This document shows positions 18,692 to 27,269 of a DNA stretch of 64,000 nt, in pieces. The first letter of the stretch is position 1. Each line of letters opens with the position of its first letter. The notes below the pieces were generated by a model that made no database searches, was not told the origin of the DNA, and saw nothing but the letters and a program-made list of their open reading frames with translations. This stretch comes from Verrucomicrobiaceae bacterium UBA2429 (lineage in GTDB: Bacteria > Verrucomicrobiota > Verrucomicrobiia > Verrucomicrobiales > Verrucomicrobiaceae), in assembly GCA_002343505.1 (NCBI GenBank), contig DDQZ01000067.1:9404-73403 (forward strand), in the 5' to 3' direction. Both the position numbers and the translations under genes were made by a program.

Positions 18692-18720
18692 TTGACCCGC
18701 GCGAAGAAAATCGTTTAGCT
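18692..18720 (+). promoter_or_regulatory. Predicted promoter of the 2-oxoacid:ferredoxin oxidoreductase beta gene
   Basis: TTGACC (18692-18697) is followed after 16 bases by TTTAGC (18714-18719). This is the same -35 box and nearly the same -10 box as in the TetR promoter at 3698-3726. It leaves a leader of roughly 15 bases before the ATG at 18742, with no Shine-Dalgarno sequence in it. Confidence 0.4.
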
Positions 18721-18741
18721 AGGCCACCAACCCACCACCCC

Positions 18742-19659
18742 ATGTCCGCAGCCATCCAGGAGGCGCCCGCCTCCGCCGCACCCGCCGCCGAAAAGCTCAC
18801 CAAGAAAATCCTCACCGCCGACCATCCGACCTGGTGCCCCGGATGCGGTGACTTCGCCGTTCTGGCCGCTTTCTACAAGGTCCTGGAGAAGCTGCAGTAT
18901 CCGCATGAAAAAATCGTCTGCGTGGCGGGCATCGGCTGCTCCTCGCGCTTCCCGTATTTCGTCAACAGCCACGGCATTCACTTCATCCATGGCCGCGCAC
19001 TGCCGCTGGCCACCGGCATTTCCCTGAGCCGGCCGGATGTGCATGTGTTCGTCTTTGGCGGCGACGGCGACGGCTTCTCCATCGGCGGCAACCATCTGAA
19101 CCACGCGGCGCGCAAGAATGTGAAGCTGACGTATGTGATCATGGACAACTTTGTCTATGGCCTGACCAAGAAGCAGACCAGCCCCACCAGCCCGCAGGGC
19201 TTCAAGTCCAAGACCGACCCGACGGGCAGCATTGACCGCCCGATCAACCCCATGAAGCAGCTCCTGGCCAGCGGAGCCACATTCATCGCCCGCACCCACG
19301 CCGCGCAGGTCAAGCACATGATGGACACCTTCGAGCGCGCCATTCTGCACGACGGCTTCTCCGTGGTGGAGTGCCTCAGCGAGTGCGTCATGTTTTACGC
19401 CGGCTCCTTCGATGACAGCACGCCGCGCAAAGGCGGTGTCTATGACCTCATAGACGAAACCCAGCATGACGTGAAGGATGACGTCGCGGCATTCAAACTG
19501 GCCGACCTGTCCTCGCCGGGCAAATTCGGCGTCTTCTACGAAGTCAGCCGCCCGACGAAAAACGCCCTGGAGCAGAAGTGGATAGACAGCACCCAGGCAA
19601 AACTGGCCGGCACCAGCCACAAGGAAATCCTGCGCAAGCGGCTCGAGGTCATGCGCTGA
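18742..19659 (+). CDS. korB: 2-oxoacid:ferredoxin oxidoreductase subunit beta
   Basis: This 305-residue protein shows the thiamine-diphosphate beta subunit pattern: TWCPGCGDFAVLAAF with the cluster cysteines, GIGCSSRFPYFV, and the TPP-binding GGDGDGFSIGGNHLNHAARKN. The closest type is the 2-oxoglutarate:ferredoxin oxidoreductase (KorB/OorB). It oxidises a 2-oxoacid to acyl-CoA and CO2 and passes electrons to ferredoxin together with an alpha/gamma subunit. That partner, usually directly upstream, is absent here: the upstream neighbour is xylB on the other strand. The symbol is given for the subunit type, and substrate choice is not proven. Confidence 0.88.
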   Translation: MSAAIQEAPASAAPAAEKLTKKILTADHPTWCPGCGDFAVLAAFYKVLEKLQYPHEKIVCVAGIGCSSRFPYFVNSHGIHFIHGRALPLATGISLSRPDVHVFVFGGDGDGFSIGGNHLNHAARKNVKLTYVIMDNFVYGLTKKQTSPTSPQGFKSKTDPTGSIDRPINPMKQLLASGATFIARTHAAQVKHMMDTFERAILHDGFSVVECLSECVMFYAGSFDDSTPRKGGVYDLIDETQHDVKDDVAAFKLADLSSPGKFGVFYEVSRPTKNALEQKWIDSTQAKLAGTSHKEILRKRLEVMR

Positions 19660-19690
19660 CCTGAAGCCGCGCGCGGCCCGTCGCGACCCC

Positions 19691-20368
19691 ATGCGCCTGC
19701 TCCTTTCCCCCCTTCTGCTCGCCGCCGCCGCGATCGCGCAGGACTCCCCTGCCCCGCCGCCGCCCTCCGAGTATCAAGGCCGGGTCATCGCCCAGACCAT
19801 GCACTGGCAGGGCGCGGGCTGGCTGATCCGCAACAAGCGCGAGCGCGAGGAGGGCGCGGAGCGCATGAGGGAGGAATTAAGGCTCAAACCCGGCATGACC
19901 GTCTGCGACCTGGGCAGCGGCAACGGCTATCACACCCTGCCAATGGCGGAAAAAGTGGGGCCTGAAGGCAGGGTCTATGCCGTGGACATCCAGCCCGAGA
20001 TGCTGGAAATGCTCAAGCAGCGCGCGGAAGCGCGGATGCTGGAGAACATCGAATGCATCATCAACTCGGAGACGGATCCGAAAATACCCGCCGGCTCGTG
20101 CGACATGATTCTGCTCGTGGATGTGTACCACGAGTTCTCCCATCCAGAGGAAATGCTGGCGGGCATCCGCAAGGCGCTGAAGCCGGACGGCGTGGTGGTG
20201 CTGGTGGAGTTCCGCGCCGAGGACGAGAGCGTGCCGATCAAACCGGAGCACAAAATGACCAAGGCGCAGATCAACAAAGAGCTGGAGCACAACGGCTTCA
20301 AACTCGCGCGCGAGTTTGACGGGCTGCCCTGGCAGCACATGATGTTTTTTGGCCTCGCTGAAAAGTGA
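19691..20368 (+). CDS. Class I SAM-dependent methyltransferase with a signal peptide
   Basis: This 225-residue protein begins with an apparent cleavable signal peptide (MRLLLSPLLLAAAAIAQDS) followed by a proline-rich linker. The Rossmann methyltransferase core is intact: motif I VCDLGSGNGYHTLPMA, then VYAVDIQPEMLEML, and a motif IV-like ILLVDVYHEFSHPEE. Export would be odd, because S-adenosylmethionine is cytoplasmic, yet similar signal-bearing methyltransferases are common in Planctomycetes and Verrucomicrobia. The substrate is unknown. It starts 31 bases after the oxidoreductase beta subunit gene on the same strand. Confidence 0.88.
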   Translation: MRLLLSPLLLAAAAIAQDSPAPPPPSEYQGRVIAQTMHWQGAGWLIRNKREREEGAERMREELRLKPGMTVCDLGSGNGYHTLPMAEKVGPEGRVYAVDIQPEMLEMLKQRAEARMLENIECIINSETDPKIPAGSCDMILLVDVYHEFSHPEEMLAGIRKALKPDGVVVLVEFRAEDESVPIKPEHKMTKAQINKELEHNGFKLAREFDGLPWQHMMFFGLAEK

Positions 20369-20374
20369 TGCCGC

Positions 20375-21331
20375 TCACTGCCCGCCCGTGACTTTGACGC
20401 CGGGGATGGCTGCCTGGAGTTGCTTGATGCCCGCGGGTGTGACCTTGCTCTGGAAGAGATAAACTTGCTTGAGCGATTTGATGTCCGCGATGTGCTTGAC
20501 GCCCGCGTCGGTGACGCTCGTGCCGAACAGGTTGAGTGTCTGCAGCTTGTCGAGCTTCGCCAGCGCGGCGAGACCGGCGTCGGTGACCTGTGTCTGGCGC
20601 AGGTCCAGCGCCACAAGGCGGGTGAAAGTGGCGACTGTCCGCAACGCCTCATCGCTGATGACGGTGCGCCCCAGGTCCAGCCGGGCAATGTGATCCTTCA
20701 GTCCGGCCAGCGCGGCGACTTTTTCATCGTCGCTCTTGGTGACACCGGTGAGAAAGTCAGCCCGCAGCAGCGCGCCATCCACTTTCAACGGGGCGACCTG
20801 CGCGCCTGCGGCCCTGGCTTTTTCCAGGGCGTCGGAAGGCGCGGGTTTGAGGTCCTTTTCGAGCATGGCATACAGTTCCTCGTGCTCGCGCACTTGCGGG
20901 GTTGCGGGCTTCGCGGCCACCGCGTCCTTGGGCGCGCCTTCCATGTTCCCCGTCCAGCCGCCGAAGTCCGCCCCGGACTCGATCCACTCCTTCAGCAGGG
21001 CGATCTCGTCCTTGGTCAGCGGGTCGCCTTCCGGCGGCATGAACATGTCCTCATCCTCAGGCAGGGTGACGACTTCAAACATGTAGCTTTTCTTCAAATC
21101 ACCAGGCACGAGCGCCGCCCCGGTCTCGCCTCCCTTGAGCATGGCCCATGCGGCATCAAGGCGCAGATCGGCCTTCGGCTTCTTGAGCCGCCCGTCCTCC
21201 TCAAAGGGCGCCTTGTGGCATTCCATGCACTTTTTTTCCAGCACGGGCAGGATTTGTTTCTGAAAATCCACGGCGGCATGAACTGGAGCGGCGGCGGCAA
21301 TGATGAGCAAGATACGGGCTGTCGAAAGCAT
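20375..21331 (-). CDS. Secreted protein with c-type cytochrome motif and leucine-rich repeats
   Basis: This 318-residue protein has a signal peptide (MLSTARILLIIAAAAPVHA) and a single haem-binding CMECH at residues 35-39 in the planctomycete-type cytochrome domain (QILPVLEKKCMECHK, then DEDMFMPPEGDPLTKDE). After a linker the C-terminal third carries leucine-rich repeats (LVALDLRQTQVTDAGLAAL, LQTLNLFGTSVTDAGVKHI, LKQVYLFQSKVTPAGIKQL). The cytochrome part suggests periplasmic electron transfer or haem-linked sensing, and the repeats suggest protein binding. Such fusions are characteristic of Planctomycetes and Verrucomicrobia, but their job is not established. It is convergent with the methyltransferase gene. 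Confidence 0.9.
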   Translation of the reverse strand: MLSTARILLIIAAAAPVHAAVDFQKQILPVLEKKCMECHKAPFEEDGRLKKPKADLRLDAAWAMLKGGETGAALVPGDLKKSYMFEVVTLPEDEDMFMPPEGDPLTKDEIALLKEWIESGADFGGWTGNMEGAPKDAVAAKPATPQVREHEELYAMLEKDLKPAPSDALEKARAAGAQVAPLKVDGALLRADFLTGVTKSDDEKVAALAGLKDHIARLDLGRTVISDEALRTVATFTRLVALDLRQTQVTDAGLAALAKLDKLQTLNLFGTSVTDAGVKHIADIKSLKQVYLFQSKVTPAGIKQLQAAIPGVKVTGGQ

Positions 21332-21452
21332 GGCTTGGGGAGGGTTTTGCCTTTCAGTGGGTCATGTCGGTTTTACCCGCCTGAAAAACAGGCGAGAGAA
21401 ACGCTTGCCTCCAGGTCTTGTTTCAGGGAAAACTCAGCCACAACCCGTCTCC

Positions 21453-22757
21453 ATGTCCATGCCCCACCGAATCCAAACCGGCGCCATCCTGCGGAACTCC
21501 ACACTCGCGATCATCATGGGAGGCGGCGCCGGCACAAGGCTCTTCCCCCTGACCAAGGACCGCGCCAAGCCGGCCGTGCCGCTTGCGGGGAAATACCGGC
21601 TGGTGGACATCCCGATCAGCAACTGCATCAACTCAGGCGTGCGCCAGGTCTTTGTGCTCACCCAGTACAACAGCGCCTCGCTCAACCGGCACATCTCCCG
21701 CACCTACAACTTCGACCAGTTCCAGCGCGGCTTCGTGGAGGTGCTGGCGGCGCAGCAGACTCCCGAGGGCGAGCGCTGGTACCAGGGCACCGCCGACGCG
21801 GTGCGCAAAAATCTGCGCTACTTTCTCGAAGGCGACCATGAGTACTATCTCATCCTCAGCGGGGACCAGCTTTATCGCATGGACTTCCGCCAGGTCATGA
21901 GCCAGCATCTGGCATCCAAGGCGGACATCACCATCGCCACCCTGCCTGTCAATGCCCAGGACGCCACAGGCTTCGGCATCATGAAGACTGACACCGAGGG
22001 ACGAATCCATGAATTCGTGGAAAAACCCAAGGATCCCGAAGTGCTCAAGAGCCTTGAGATGCCTGAGGCGACACTGCGCGCGCTGAGCCTGCCCGCCACG
22101 GAGCCGCGCTACCAGGCATCCATGGGCATTTACGTCTTCAACCGCAAAACTCTGGTCGAGTGCCTCGACAACGATTTGATGGACTTTGGCAAAAACATCA
22201 TCCCCGGCGCGCTCAAGAAGTATCATGTGAACGCTTACAACTTCCAGGGCTACTGGGAGGACATCGGCACCATACGCTCGTTTTTCAACGCCAACCTGGA
22301 CCTCTGCAAGCTGGTGCCCCAGTACGATTTCTTCGACTCCACAGCTCCCATATTCACGCATGCCCGCTTCCTTCCAGCCACCAAGATCAACGGCGCCCGG
22401 ATTCGCGAGGCGTTGATCTCCGACGGCTGCATCATCACCGACGCCCATGTGGAGACCGCCGTCGTCGGCGTGCGCGCGATCATTGAGAGCGGCACGACCA
22501 TTCGTGAAACCATCATCATGGGGGCGGATTTCTACGCGGGAGCCGCCGGCACCGATCCGAACCACGCGCCTCCAGGCATCGGGCGCAATTGCCGCATTGA
22601 GCGCGCCATCATTGATAAAAACGTCCACATCGGCGACAACGTGGTCATCACCCCCGAAGGCAAGCCGGACCACATGGACGGAGAGAATTTCTACATTCGT
22701 GACGGCATTGTCGTGGTCCCCAAAGGCGCTGTGATACCCGCCGGCACCTGGATTTGA
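21453..22757 (+). CDS. glgC: Glucose-1-phosphate adenylyltransferase
   Basis: The ATG at 21453 gives 434 residues. The nucleotidyltransferase signature is IMGGGAGTRLFPLTKDRAKPAVPLAGKYRLVDIP in the sequence, followed by QGTADAVRKN, GDQLYRMD, FVEKPKDPEVL and the glucose 1-phosphate binding region. A C-terminal left-handed beta-helix (from about residue 300) includes FLPATKINGARIREALISDG. It makes ADP-glucose for glycogen synthesis from the product of a phosphoglucomutase, and one such enzyme is encoded at 15-17 kb. The second in-frame ATG two codons later is an alternative start. Confidence 0.96.
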   Translation: MSMPHRIQTGAILRNSTLAIIMGGGAGTRLFPLTKDRAKPAVPLAGKYRLVDIPISNCINSGVRQVFVLTQYNSASLNRHISRTYNFDQFQRGFVEVLAAQQTPEGERWYQGTADAVRKNLRYFLEGDHEYYLILSGDQLYRMDFRQVMSQHLASKADITIATLPVNAQDATGFGIMKTDTEGRIHEFVEKPKDPEVLKSLEMPEATLRALSLPATEPRYQASMGIYVFNRKTLVECLDNDLMDFGKNIIPGALKKYHVNAYNFQGYWEDIGTIRSFFNANLDLCKLVPQYDFFDSTAPIFTHARFLPATKINGARIREALISDGCIITDAHVETAVVGVRAIIESGTTIRETIIMGADFYAGAAGTDPNHAPPGIGRNCRIERAIIDKNVHIGDNVVITPEGKPDHMDGENFYIRDGIVVVPKGAVIPAGTWI

Positions 22758-22771
22758 GCTTTCCACGCTGA

Positions 22772-23629
22772 ATGGATGCCGCGCTGCCCAGCCTTGCCGA
22801 TTTTCTGGCCGAACCCATCGCCCGCCGGGCGCTTCTGGCGTGTTTGATGATCGGATTCGCCAACGGTTTCGTCAGCGCCTTCGTGGTGTTGAGAAAGTCG
22901 GCCTTGAAGATCGGCACGCTATCCCACGCTCTGCTGCCGGGCATCGCCTTGACGGTGCTCATCTTTGGCCTGGTGGCCTGGAGCGTGCTGGCGGGCGCGG
23001 TCATCGCCGCGCTCATCGTCGGGCTGGGCTCCATCTTCCTCTCGCGCACCTCGCGCCTGGACCAGGACACCTCGATGGGCATCCTCTACACCACCGCCTT
23101 TGCCGGCGGCTACCTGATCCTCACCCAGCTCAATGTGCGCCAGAAGCTGGATGAATGGCTCTTTGGCAGCATCGTGGGCATGGCCGACAGCGATTTATGG
23201 ATCGCCTTCGGCATCAGCGCCTTCGCCGTCCTGGCTCTCACCGCGCTGCAAAGGCCGCTGCTCATCCACCTCTTCGAGCCGAACATCGCCGCCAGCCTCG
23301 GCGTGCCCGTGCGCTTTCTGAATTACGCCACTTTCACCATCACCATCCTCGTCCTGATCTCCTCGCTCCAGGCCGTGGGCTGCATTCTCAGTGTCGGTCT
23401 TCTGGTCATGCCCGCGGCGACGGTTTACCTCTTCACCGACAACGCGCGCACGCTGTTCTGGGGCGGCGGGATCATCGGAGCCGTCGGTCCGGTGGCCGCT
23501 TTTTTCATCAGCTATCCCCTGGGCTGGAGCGTCAGCGCCACCATCATCGTCGTGCTTGGCGCCTTGTTCCTGGCCGCCTACATCCTCAGTCCGCGCTACG
23601 GGCTTTTCAGCAAACGCGGGCGCGTCTGA
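22772..23629 (+). CDS. Metal ABC transporter permease (ZnuB/MntB family)
   Basis: This 285-residue inner-membrane protein has about eight hydrophobic helices. It shows family motifs such as FANGFVSAFVVLRKSALKIGTLSHALLPGIAL near the start and LQAVGCILSVGLLVMPAATVYLFTDN toward the end. ABC-3 family permeases import zinc, manganese or iron together with an ATPase and a binding protein. Neither partner lies next to this gene; they may be encoded beyond a strand switch or elsewhere. It starts 14 bases after glgC on the same strand, so it may be co-transcribed with it. Confidence 0.92.
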   Translation: MDAALPSLADFLAEPIARRALLACLMIGFANGFVSAFVVLRKSALKIGTLSHALLPGIALTVLIFGLVAWSVLAGAVIAALIVGLGSIFLSRTSRLDQDTSMGILYTTAFAGGYLILTQLNVRQKLDEWLFGSIVGMADSDLWIAFGISAFAVLALTALQRPLLIHLFEPNIAASLGVPVRFLNYATFTITILVLISSLQAVGCILSVGLLVMPAATVYLFTDNARTLFWGGGIIGAVGPVAAFFISYPLGWSVSATIIVVLGALFLAAYILSPRYGLFSKRGRV

Positions 23630-23655
23630 GGATGGGACGCTGACACTGGCACCCC

Positions 23656-23700
23656 AAAAAAAAGCCAGGTGTGCCTGCCTCGCATGGCTGCGCCATACGG
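23656..23700 (-). terminator. Candidate terminator of the Gfo/Idh gene
   Basis: Reading the minus strand, two short hairpins (GGCGCAGCC and CAGGCACACCTG) precede a run of eight Ts (23663-23656), just past the stop codon at 23720. The stems are short, so termination strength is uncertain. The site also separates this gene from the convergent permease gene. Confidence 0.4.
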
Positions 23701-23719
23701 GCGTGCCGGGTGTGCGGGA

Positions 23720-24757
23720 TCACCGCATCTCGCTGATGCTCACGGGCCTGCCTCCCTGCTCGGCGCTGCGGTCGGAGGCGAAGATGACCTCGAAGCTGCG
23801 CAGGGACTCGGTGAAGCTGGTCAGCGGCATGTCCCTGCCCTCGTCGAGCGCGTCGAAGAAGGCCTGGAACTGGGTGGCGTAGGGGTGGTCGCTCACATCG
23901 CCGGAGTCGAGCATCTTCATGGAGAGCTGGCTCCAAGCGGCCTTGTTGGTCTTGAGCTTGCTGCTGTGGAATTTGTTGTCGAGCAGACTGCCCTGGCTGC
24001 CGACCAGATGGGTGTGGAAGTAGTAGGGCTGAAGGCAGTCCACAATGGCGGCCGTCTTGCCAACGGAGCCGTTTTTGAACTTCACGAGCGTGACGCTGGA
24101 GGTGTCATACTCGTAAGGCGCGAAGATTTCGCTTTTTGAGCGTGTGCTGAAGCTTGTGACGGTGTCCACCTCTCCGCCCATGACCATGAGCAGGGCGTCG
24201 AGCGCGTGGCAGCCGGCGGTGAGCAGGGCGCTGCCGCCGTCCTTTTTGCCGATGTTCCAGCGGAACTGGCCGTACCAGGGGCCGATGCCGTGGTAGTAGT
24301 CCACCTCGCCGTAGTGCAGCTCGCCGAGGACGCCCTCGTCAATGAGCGCCTTGGTGGACTGGAACTGGCCGGAGAAGCGGCACTCGAAGCAGACGCAGCC
24401 TTTGACGCCGTTGGCAGAGGCGGCGGCTGCGATCTCGCGCACTTCCTGGAGGGAGTTCGCCATCGGCTTCTCCAAAATGATGTGCTTCTTCGCGTTGGCG
24501 GCGGCCACCGCCTGGTTGCGATGCTGGCTGGGGTAGCTGGTGATGTCCACCACATGGATGTCAGGGTCGGCGAGCATGGCGTCCACGTCTTGATACGCCT
24601 TGATGCTGCCGCCGTGCCTGGCGCTGAGATCGGCGCTGTCGAGCGGGCGGGACGAGTAGATGGCGGTGACCTGCGCCTGCCGGGTGGAGTTGATCGCCTC
24701 AATGTGGGCGGTGGCCGCCCAACCGTAACCGATGATGCCTACGTTGTGTTTTTTCAT
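23720..24757 (-). CDS. Gfo/Idh/MocA family NAD(P)-dependent oxidoreductase
   Basis: This 345-residue protein has a Rossmann N-terminus ([17 protein letters not shown]), the EKPMA motif at about residues 94-98 that carries the catalytic lysine, and a C-terminal alpha/beta domain with [14 protein letters not shown] and [14 protein letters not shown], the latter holding the usual catalytic histidine. It has no signal peptide and so works in the cytoplasm. It probably oxidises or reduces a sugar or inositol derivative; the specific substrate cannot be read from sequence. A second family member lies 75 bases upstream on the same strand. Confidence 0.93.
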   Translation of the reverse strand: MKKHNVGIIGYGWAATAHIEAINSTRQAQVTAIYSSRPLDSADLSARHGGSIKAYQDVDAMLADPDIHVVDITSYPSQHRNQAVAAANAKKHIILEKPMANSLQEVREIAAAASANGVKGCVCFECRFSGQFQSTKALIDEGVLGELHYGEVDYYHGIGPWYGQFRWNIGKKDGGSALLTAGCHALDALLMVMGGEVDTVTSFSTRSKSEIFAPYEYDTSSVTLVKFKNGSVGKTAAIVDCLQPYYFHTHLVGSQGSLLDNKFHSSKLKTNKAAWSQLSMKMLDSGDVSDHPYATQFQAFFDALDEGRDMPLTSFTESLRSFEVIFASDRSAEQGGRPVSISEMR

Positions 24758-24832
24758 GATGAATCAAAGTGTGCTGGCGGCGGACGCGGGCCGCCGGGTT
24801 CTCATTCATTCCAGGACAGTTCAGCGCGCTTG

Positions 24833-26191
24833 TCACGCCTTTTTCTGCGCGGGCTTTTCACCTTCCTTGGATGCCGGGGCTTCTTCCGGCTTGGGCGGCT
24901 CCGGCAGGAGGAATTTCGTGATGCCCGGCATGGGCATGGCCGAGGGGGTGAAACTGTCGCCCCACTTCAAATCATCCGGCGCCAGATCCTGCGCGCAGGC
25001 GAGCATTTGGTCCCAGGTGATGAGCTGGCCGGTGTAGGCGGCCTCGCGGCCCATGATGGCGACGAGGGTGGAGAGCATCATGCGGTCTCCGTCGTTGATG
25101 GCCTCCCCCTTGCGGATGGACTGGAAGAGCGCCTCGTGCTCAAGGTCGTACATGTTCTTTTCCTCGCCTTTGTAGCGCCAGCGCTTTTCACCATCAATGA
25201 AGGGAACGCCGCCCTTGCCGATGACAAGCACGCCCTTCTCGCCGCGGATGATGTCCTGATTGTGGCCCTGGCAGCCTTTGATCTGGCGGGAGGCCATGTT
25301 GCAGACGAGACCGTTTTCCCACTCATAAGCGGCATGGAAGTGGTCGAAGATGTTGCCGTCCTCGGCGGGGATCTGCCGCCCGCCGGTGCCGATGCAGCTC
25401 ATGGGCGGCTTGTCGCCCATGGCCCAGCAGATTTTGTCCACGCTGTGGACGGCCTGCTCCACCAGGCTGTCACCGCTGAGCCAGGAGAAGTTGTACCAGT
25501 TGCGCACCTGCCACTCCACATCACTCATGCCCGGCGGGCGCGCGCTGGCGGGAGGCATGGGTTTGACCGGCCCGGTGTGGTAGGTGGAATAGACGCTGGC
25601 CAGCCTGCCGATCTGGCCATCCAGCACGCGTTTGAAAGCCTCTCCGCGTGAAATGCTGTAGCGCCAGCAGAAACCGGCCACGACACTAAGCTTCTTCTCC
25701 TTCGCCTTGTTCACCGCCGCCATCGCCAGGTGGTAGCCAATGGTGTCAACGGCCATGGGTTTTTCGCTGAAAATGTGCTTTCCCGCATCCACCGCAGCCA
25801 TCAAATGCACCGGACGAAATCCCGGAGGGCTGGCCAGCAGCACCACGTCCACGCCGCTGTCAATGAGCTGCTTGTAGGAATCCAGACCGACAAACTGCTT
25901 GTCCGGCTTCACATCCACGCGGTCGGGGAATTTCTGCGAGAGGCTGGCAATGCTTTTTTCGATCTGCCCGGCCTCCACATCCGCCATCGCCACCAGCTTG
26001 CCATTGTACTCGGCCCCCAGAGCCTGCGCCGCCGCACCCGTGCCGCGCCCGCCGCAGCCCACGAGGCCGATGCGCAGCGTCTCCTGGGAGTCGGCTTTCT
26101 GCTGCGCCCTCAGGGTCGTGGCGGCGGTGATGATGGCGGCTGAGCCCGTGGCTTGCGAAAACTGGCGGCGGTTCATGAAGGGTGTGGTCAT
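24833..26191 (-). CDS. Gfo/Idh/MocA family oxidoreductase with Tat signal
   Basis: The ATG at 26191 gives 452 residues; a TTG three codons further out is possible. The N-terminus MNRRQFSQATGSAAIITAATTL is a twin-arginine signal, so the folded NAD(P)-bound protein is probably exported. The Rossmann motif is GLVGCGGRGTGAAAQAL, the catalytic-lysine motif is SEKPMAVD, and SLVEQAVHSVDKICWAMGD carries the conserved histidine. The C-terminus is charged and alanine/lysine-rich. Exported Gfo/Idh/MocA proteins are strongly expanded in Planctomycetes and Verrucomicrobia and act on carbohydrates. It lies upstream of a cytoplasmic paralogue, probably in one operon. Confidence 0.92.
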   Translation of the reverse strand: MTTPFMNRRQFSQATGSAAIITAATTLRAQQKADSQETLRIGLVGCGGRGTGAAAQALGAEYNGKLVAMADVEAGQIEKSIASLSQKFPDRVDVKPDKQFVGLDSYKQLIDSGVDVVLLASPPGFRPVHLMAAVDAGKHIFSEKPMAVDTIGYHLAMAAVNKAKEKKLSVVAGFCWRYSISRGEAFKRVLDGQIGRLASVYSTYHTGPVKPMPPASARPPGMSDVEWQVRNWYNFSWLSGDSLVEQAVHSVDKICWAMGDKPPMSCIGTGGRQIPAEDGNIFDHFHAAYEWENGLVCNMASRQIKGCQGHNQDIIRGEKGVLVIGKGGVPFIDGEKRWRYKGEEKNMYDLEHEALFQSIRKGEAINDGDRMMLSTLVAIMGREAAYTGQLITWDQMLACAQDLAPDDLKWGDSFTPSAMPMPGITKFLLPEPPKPEEAPASKEGEKPAQKKA

Positions 26192-26541
26192 GCGAGGCAA
26201 GAAATCGCGGAAGGCGCGGAAGACCTTTCAGAGGAAAACCATCTGTCCGCGAACCCGGACGCATGAACTTGAAGTGCGCAAGAGCACATGATCGCTCCCC
26301 AAGACGTCTCCTGGAGTTTGGCGCATGAATTTGAGAGAGCGGCAAGGGCTTCGGTGACATCAAGGAATGAGCCGGTGTCCATAAGGCCCATAAAACCTGC
26401 GGCCCGGAAGCGAATGATGAGTGTCGTAAGCCGTCTTCAGCCATGAAAGCGGAACGGTGAAAAAAGTTGCACAATGACACCATTTCCTGGCTCGCCTTCG
26501 TGCGCGGAGAAAGATGCCTGCGGCGCACCATCTCACGGAAT

Positions 26542-26625
26542 GCACATGCTTCTGCCACGGAAGCACATGCTTTTGCCGCAGAAGCACATGCTTTTGCCGC
26601 GGAAGCTGTGGCTTTTTCCACGGAA
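26542..26625. repeat. 21-bp direct tandem repeat, four copies
   Basis: The units are 26542-26562, 26563-26583, 26584-26604 and 26605-26625. The consensus is GCACATGCTTTTGCCRCGGA plus a final A. Copies 2 and 3 differ at one base, copy 1 differs at a few, and copy 4 is the most diverged (GCTGTGGCTTTTTCCACGGA). Trinucleotide phase is kept, so each strand reads as a heptapeptide repeat, but no gene context supports translation. Confidence 0.9.
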
Positions 26626-27073
26626 ACACGCCCATGAGCGGCAGCGGCGAGGACTCCGGCGCGGGCACCTGCGGGGGCTCGTGCGATGCGTGAGGGTTGC
26701 CAGCCAGTTCATGGAGCCACTCTCCGGCAAACCGGCGCGCTGTCGCATTCGCCTGGCCAGACTCGCCCCGCTGCCGGGAGCGGCGTCCCATCGGGCACGG
26801 CCCTGCGCTTCAGAGTGGATGTCCTCCCGCCTTGCACAGGGCGCTTTGCGGCCCGTTTGTTGCAGGCACCCCCCCGAAGCAGGGCGCGGTGGCGCAGGCG
26901 GCCGACTCCGGCGCCATCCCCGCCGCCTCCGCCACCCGCCGCACCCAGGGTTTGACTTCCGGACTCTTTTTTGCTGTCATGGATCAATAAAGAAAAATTT
27001 CATGAAATTCAGCCGCCGCGCCAAATCACAACTTCGAAATGCCTCTCTCCACTTATGGTCGAATTTTCCACCG

Positions 27074-27139
27074 CTTCAACACAGAACCATTGACGAATCC
27101 CGTTCGCCGATGCATTCGTGTGTCTAAACAACGTTCGGC
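27074..27139 (+). other. Weak attC-like site, left side of the putative cassette
   Basis: CTTCAAC (27074-27080) matches the attC R-double-prime consensus RYYYAAC at six of seven positions. GTTCGGC (27133-27139) matches the R-prime consensus GTTRRRY at six of seven. Between them ACGAAT and ATTCGT form an inverted repeat. Pairing between the outer arms is otherwise poor, so this may be chance. Confidence 0.25.
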
Positions 27140-27269
27140 CAAGAAACGGAATCCACTCGCAAGATGAACTCATCCCTCCAACATGAACAACTCTGGCTCT
27201 CCTGTATTGGGTCGTTCTGCCAACATCAACCAGTCCCCGTTCTAATCACGCACTGTGCCGCAGTTGTCG

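Larger units (their letters stand above)
26192..27269. other. Gene-free stretch with a tandem repeat
   Basis: No convincing gene was found in these 1,078 bases. The part next to 26191 is a long upstream region for the Tat-exported oxidoreductase. At 26542-26625 there is a four-copy 21-base repeat. From about 26990 the sequence becomes visibly richer in A and T, continuing into the unknown gene at 27270, which marks the left edge of an acquired segment. Open frames across the repeat on both strands arise because 21 is divisible by three. Confidence 0.6.

Noticed and set aside
26542..26625. CRISPR array
   Set aside because: The units are directly adjacent without spacers and no cas genes are present.
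26474..27127. 217-codon frame containing the heptapeptide repeat HMLLPRK
   Set aside because: Open because of the 21-base repeat; the remaining sequence is arginine-rich GC noise that runs into AT-rich DNA, with no start signal.
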